In this document: piece by piece, positions 58,659 to 64,000 of the stretch | Numbering within the stretch: the stretch's first letter is position 1 | How the letters are laid out: the number at the start of each line of letters is the position of its first letter | Assembly: GCF_040183065.1 (NCBI RefSeq) | Contig: NC_091124.1 | Location: forward strand, 64,953,501-65,017,500 | Source: Periplaneta americana | Taxonomy: Eukaryota > Arthropoda > Insecta > Blattodea > Blattidae | DNA length: 64,000 nucleotides | Reading direction: 5' to 3' | Notes under the pieces: generated by a model | What the model was told of the DNA's origin: nothing | Database searches by the model: none | What the model saw: the letters and a program-made list of their open reading frames with translations, nothing else | Made by a program: the position numbers and the translations under genes

Positions 58659-59984
58659 CGAGGCCTGTCTAAAAAGTATCCGACCTTTAGCCAGAAAAAA
58701 ATATTTCAAATACCTGACGGGGTTGGGACCCTAATCCCCTTCAAAGTAGGCCCCTTGTGCTTGCACACACTTAGCCCACCGATTCTTCCACTGCCGGAAA
58801 CACCTCTGAAAGTCTACTTTTGGAATGGTGTTCAGCTCCGTCATCGCGTTCCGCATTATCTCTTCTCTACTCTCAAAACGGGATCCTTTCAGTGGTGTCT
58901 TCAACTTTGGAAACAACCAGAAGTCGCAAGGAGCCAGGTCTGGAGAGTAGGGAGGTTGGCGAACGGTTGTAATTCCATGTTTGGCCAAGAAAGTGTGGAT
59001 CAATTGGGATGAATGTGCGGGAGCGTTATCGTGATGCAAGTGCCAGTTGTTCGCCGTCCACATGTCTGGTCTTTTGCGCCGAACTGCATCACGGAGTCGC
59101 CAGAGAACATCGTGATAGTACTCCTTTGTCACCGTTTGTCCTTCCGGTGCGTATTCGTGATGCACAATTCCACGGACATCAAAGAAAACAGTCAGCATCA
59201 CCTTGATTTTGCTTCGCACCTGCCGCACTTTCTTCGGCCTTGGAGACTCGGGATGCTTCCATTGCGATGACTGTCTTTTTGTTTCTGCGTCGTACCCGTA
59301 CACCCATGACTCATCTCCAGTTATCACGGTGTTCAGAAACCCAGGATCATTGTTGGCGGTGTCCAGAAGGTCCTATGCAACGTCACGACGGAGGTCTTTT
59401 TGTTCCGGGGACAACTTGGGCACGAATTTCGCAGCCACTCGGTTCATGTTCAAATCATCACGCAAAATTGCATGTGCAGAATCTTTACTCACTCCAACCT
59501 CTTCGGCAATCTCCTGCACGGTCAAACGACGATCTGCCATCACCAAATTTCGCACCCTCTCAACAACAGCTGCACTCCGAGCAGTTTGGGGCCTGCCACA
59601 ACGCTGCTCACTCTCCGCTGATGTGCGGCCATCTTTGAATCGGTTGAACCACTCCTTAATTTGTGTTACACCCATCGCATCTTCCCCAAACACCTGCTGA
59701 ATCTTACGAATTGACTTTGAGAATCACCAAGCTTTTGACAAAATTTGATGCAGTATCTTTGCTTAATTCGTTCAGTCATCTTGCGAGAAAACTAAATCCG
59801 ACAAACACTTAGAACAGCACCTTACTTGGCGATCACCAGCCAGTGACTGGCACAAGCGAATGCAGTGAAAAAATTCAAGCATGCGCATTACGGTTCCTCC
59901 TTCCACCGTGCACAGTGGCGCTGCCTTAGAATCACTACTTTGCGCGGGAAAATTTAAGGTCGGATACATTTTAGACAGGCCTCG
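58659..59984 (-). mobile_element. mariner transposon, nearly full length
   Basis: The terminal inverted repeats cgaggcctgtctaaaaagta and cgaggcctgtctaaaatgta (reverse complement of the right end) continue as 'tccgacctt'. They are flanked by TA (58,657-58 and 59,985-86). Length is 1,326 bp, the usual size for mariner. It carries one transposase gene on the minus strand. Confidence 0.95.
58731..59779 (-). pseudogene. mariner transposase, two lesions
   Basis: The start 'MTERIKQRYCIKFCQKLGD' is followed by a frameshift near 59,725. The frame resumes with 'AMGVTQIKEWFNRFKDGRTS' (helix-turn-helix region) and runs to an in-frame TAG near 59,372. It then stays open for 198 codons with 'VITGDESWVYGYD' (first Asp), 'WHLHHDNAPAHSS' (second Asp) and 'YSPDLAPCDFWLFPKLK' (third Asp). 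The last two catalytic Asp are separated by 34 residues, the D,D34D signature of true mariners. The three catalytic residues are all present. The frameshift and one stop make this copy inactive. Confidence 0.95.
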
Positions 59985-60302
59985 TAGATGGTTCCTTAAG
60001 ATGTTGAGTGACCCCTTCAAGGCAGCTAACATCAACTATACGCCTCTGCAATATCTCTTTAACCTGAATCCCAGATATCGTTAAGGAATGTTCTAAATTT
60101 TAATAACAAATATAAATTGATGGTTAGTAATATAATTTCTTTAACCTTTTTGCTGCTTAGGCCATCAAAGTAATGACAGACAAATTCATTACGTATCTTT
60201 GTGCCGACCATTACTCTGCCGGCGCAGATGATGCAATAGAAACAAGTCTTCCAAAGCACAGAATGGAATCTCTGAACATGGTTTTAACTCATAATTTAGT
60301 TT

Positions 60303-60561
60303 TTATTTTATTTTAGTAGGTTATTTTACGACGCTTTATCAACAGTTTAGGTTATTTAGCATCCGAATGAGATGAAGGTGATAATGCCGGTGAAATGAGT
60401 CCGGGGTCCAGCACCGAAAGTTACCCAGCATTTGCTCATCTTGGGTTGAGGGAAAACCCCGGAAAAAACCTCAACCAAGTAACTTGCCCTGACCGGGAAT
60501 CGAACCCGGGCCACCTGGTTTCGTGGCTAGACGCGCTGACCATTACTCAACAGGTGTGGAC
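60303..60561 (-). mobile_element. SINE family 5, full-length copy
   Basis: The minus strand has a tRNA-like head (about 60,480-60,560) with B box GGTTCGATTCC in a 'cccggg..cccgg' context, a body with 'ggggttttccctcaacccaa', and a 3' end 'taacctactaaaataaaa'. It is flanked by an exact 11-bp target duplication taatttagttt (60,292-60,302 and 60,562-60,572). The truncated copy at 49,089 shares the 3' half. Confidence 0.9.
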
Positions 60562-60572
60562 TAATTTAGTTT

Positions 60573-63500
60573 GATATGTTAAGAATATATTCCCCAAGTT
60601 TCATGTATATATTCAACCTGCAAATAATTTGTAAAAAAAATCAGCAATTAAAAGGTTAATGGTGTAAGACAGAGATATATTTAAGCCAGTGTATCCTCTG
60701 AGATGGTGCCCATTGATTTCTCATTATCTTACAAGTTTCTCATATTTTCGAGTTAAATGTTGCAAATTTCCTTTCAAATGCATTAAAACCTATAGACCAT
60801 CACACAAACAGAAATTTAGACAAAGTACTCAAATATATACGTATTGAAAAAATGTTATCAATATGTATTTTTATTAACAATTAAAAAGAAACTACCGAAG
60901 TGAATTCTATAGTTTTGTTCACATAATAAATACCTAAATTTCTGTATCACTATTTCGTATATGTGCTACATTAAAATTGTAACAATTGACTTTACCAAGA
61001 GCATATACTCTTGAATATCATTAAAAAATAAATTACAAGATAAATAAGATTACAAGTCACGAAAGCATGTAAAGCAATTAAAAATAAGACTTTGAGAAGA
61101 TTAGACATCCATTGTGCAAGCAATGAAAAGCAAACTACTATAAATCCACTTCACTTCACAACACAACATATCACAGCTTCAGCCTGAATAAAATTATTAG
61201 GAGGCAATAAGTTCCTACAAATGCATTAGGACTCTATCTGCAAGAAGTGGAATAAAATTTAAGGAGACACTGACATAACATTACGAATTTAAGTATGTAA
61301 ATTTCCTGAACTTAAGACACCAACTAAACGATCTAATGTTCACACAATAACTTAAGAAAAAAAAAGACAATACAGTCAATACACTCATTTGTTGCTGCAA
61401 TATATTCTCGAGTGTGCTTCGTGTAAGAAAATCAGCGTACTCCATTACAGGCAATCATTATTAAAATAAGCATGCAAACTTTCATAAACGCTCACACAAA
61501 GATGGTACGAAATTCATACCTTTAACTGGGTCCATTTGCAGAACTTTAAATTAAGAGTTGCTCTTTTCCATGCTCCTTAACAATGTGTAGTAATTAGAAT
61601 AATTGAAGCATAAGTACACTTGTTTACTATGTGTAAAGAATACCAGCACACACTACAATCCTACAATTTAAAATGCGCAGTTTGATTTGTTCTCGATTGT
61701 TCTAATTAAAATGCAAACAAATTTTTATACATCTTTGGCATCAAACAAAGGTAAAATTACACTCTCTTTCTCCCCTTAACAGATGGCAACTTTAAAAACG
61801 GGTGTCTGCTGTCTGTCTCTTTCTGGCTTCACACAATTACAAGTACAAAGAGATCCATTTATAATTTGTGCGCGGTTTAGCATGTATTATTGCATTAGTA
61901 ATTGGCACTTACATAATCTGCTCTCACATAAACTGATTCATCTTTATGGCAAAACTGTTCATGCTTGTAACATAAGCATATCGTTAGATACACAAACCCC
62001 ACTAACTGAAAAACATATCAATGACTCAGCTTGGGGCTGTTGTCAACTGAAATACTTTCTCTAACAGCAGACTATCACTTGCTTCAGTGCAGAGAGACTT
62101 CCCTTCAGCACTGTAGTGTCTCTCATTCTAATTCAAAGGTTTGGTACATATTAAGCAGAGAATTATTTTAGTGGAAACTTATTTACAGAATAAAAACTTT
62201 ATATAGAAAGTGTTAAAAACACATTTGCAAATTTTGTTGCATACATCCAGAATTTCGCACTCCACAATCTCAACCTATGCATGCACAAGTTATGCATTAT
62301 TGAATTTTTAGCCAATTTTACTACATATAAAAAAAAATTGGGATTTACCGAAATCACATAAAATGTTGAAAATAATCACCTTCTTGCTGAATACAGCCTC
62401 TATATCTAGTCGTTTCGAAATACACTCTGAATTTTCTGTGTACTATGCATTGCACAACATTTTGTGTACAAAATGGCAAATTCCTGTAAATATCCTAAGT
62501 GGTTTTCGAGGGCTTAACTATAATCTTGACTGAATATCAGCTGTTCTTTTATAAATTTACACTTTCTCTTCATCTTACATTTTTCTAATTAGCCATTTAC
62601 GAAATAATGCAATACCATGTCTTGGTTGGTATGGGAGATTCTGTATATCTGTAAATAAGTTTCCAGTAATATGATTCTCTGTACAATACTGTACTGAACT
62701 ACAGTGTTAGAATGACTGAATGTTCACGTGCAGCTGCTTTCCCAAAAGGCTGACTCAACTACAGGCACAAGTGATGAAAGTGTCTATGAATTACTGCAAC
62801 AATGCATGCTGGACTACTCTCAAATTATAAATTGATCTATTTGTATCTACCGCTAACAAATCAAGTTACTTCGTTCATAGTATTGACCATGATAATACCA
62901 AATCATTTAATGGAACACTTTATGTGAGTTATAAATAGTACGAAAGATTTGAATAACTGTAATTCTTTATTTAAAGCTTTGGAAAGATAAGATAAGAGGA
63001 AGAAGTTAGGAAAAACAGACTCCTACACATTTAGAATTAATAAATTCCCAGCTAGGAAAGTTTTATTTATAATCTCAGATGAACACTGTTACACATTTTT
63101 CGAGAAAATATCTCATAAATGCGAATGATCTTCTGTTGCAGCATTTCTAACTAATGCTGTTTCTGAGGTTGATCAAATTTCAATAAAAATGGCATATCTT
63201 AGAAATGTCTCAGATTTTACGTAGATCTATTAATATAATGTAGAAAAAAATATATACATAATATACATGTATATATATTTAATAATAAAAAGAATAATAC
63301 TTTGTCTGCATTGTATGAAAGGCATTATTTCATACAAGATTACAGTTACGATTACTTAGGCTGACCATTATATACTGAAGACAAATTTTAATGGCCATAT
63401 ATGACAATGGAGAAAAAAATTACAGTAAAATAGAAATAGAAAAAGAGAGAAAAAAAAACAAATACTTTCAATTCCCACACCTAATTTTGAAATCGCAGCG

Positions 63501-64000
63501 TCAGCTATGAATCGAATAAATTTTTAATTCAAAACTTGGTACCTAAAAAACTCTCACCCATTGTGATCTAGAATATAAAATAGTCTGTCTTCAAAATTAT
63601 AAACAAAAGTGTTCTTAAACTACCGAACTGGTTTGAGATACGTATTTAATTATTTCTAGTTTTTAAATAATATGAAATTATCACATCAGATGAGACATTT
63701 CTGGGGGGGGGGGGGGAAACAACATTTTTGTTGTTTTAATGATCAAAATCGAAGCATGTGCCATTCGTAAAAAAAAAACAGTAAATAAATGCTAAGAGTA
63801 TAAAAAACTGAATAAAAAGTCTTTTTATAACTAAATCTAAATGGAAATTGGTATTGTAAGGGAGTAAATAAGACAGGTCAAGGAGCTAATGTTCTGACAA
63901 GTTAGTTGCACCTGGTGACATGGTGCTTTATTGATATATTCAACAGTAACTGTACAGAACTATTCCAATATAAACACGAACTTGTTAAAAAAATATATAT
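60573..64000. other. No recognisable feature except a possible microexon
   Basis: AT-rich. A 24-nt candidate exon on the minus strand (61,520-61,543) is discussed under findings. A run of about 15 G lies near 63,700. An open frame at 61,783-62,064 has no recognisable motif. Confidence 0.4.

Noticed and set aside
1-64000. CRISPR arrays, operons, phage or bacterial elements
   Set aside because: No direct-repeat/spacer arrays or closely packed genes; all evidence points to eukaryotic nuclear DNA.

Overview
This is AT-rich, gene-poor eukaryotic nuclear DNA, most likely from an insect and probably a cockroach. The insect call rests on the transposon content: a mariner D,D34D transposase, pogo/Tigger, hAT and DUF4817-type Tc1/mariner elements, tRNA-derived SINEs, and LINE fragments with a (TAAG)n-type 3' tail. 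The LINE protein, with phrases such as 'RLRWAGHVARMGE' and 'RVLVGRPEGKRPLGRP', is one I associate with Periplaneta americana. That species call is memory-based inference. There is no prokaryotic-style gene, operon, CRISPR array or intact host gene here.

Layout. 0-5.3 kb: a tRNA-like satellite/SINE array (three units, one inverted), a second tRNA-like family carrying 74-bp terminal inverted repeats, and a decayed LINE RT with a SINE nested in it. 7.0-8.0 kb: a MITE-like element with an exact 8-bp target duplication. 9.05-9.68 kb: a fold-back Tc1/mariner derivative. 11.0-11.7 kb: a TTAA-flanked element. 12.9-15.9 kb: a 3-kb fold-back element carrying two head-to-head LINE fragments. 16.5-16.9 kb: five tandem cloverleaf-forming units, the most unusual object in the window. 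20.6-24.9 kb: LINE ends, a DUF7869-type transposon relic, a pogo MITE and a SINE-like repeat. 25-33 kb is mostly unannotatable AT-rich sequence.

The only credible host coding sequence is on the minus strand. An 84-nt exon at 55,481-55,564 and a terminal exon at 33,317-33,208 have matching splice phase and together give a Pro/Met-rich C-terminus. A possible 24-nt microexon lies at 61.5 kb. I do not recognise the gene. Wobble pairs in the cloverleaf array also point to minus-strand transcription, so the array could lie in a very long 3' UTR of this gene or in a separate minus-strand RNA.

35.8-60.6 kb is a transposon graveyard with clear nesting. A TIR element (45.37-50.49 kb) contains a LINE insertion (42-bp TSD) and a hAT element (8-bp TSD). 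The hAT transposase gene is in turn interrupted by a pogo/Tigger element (TA TSD) and a truncated SINE (7-bp TSD). Further right are a deleted DUF4817-type mariner, a second DUF7869 relic, a 1-kb degenerate GTCCTT minisatellite and an almost complete mariner (58.66-59.98 kb). All transposase and RT genes seen are broken.
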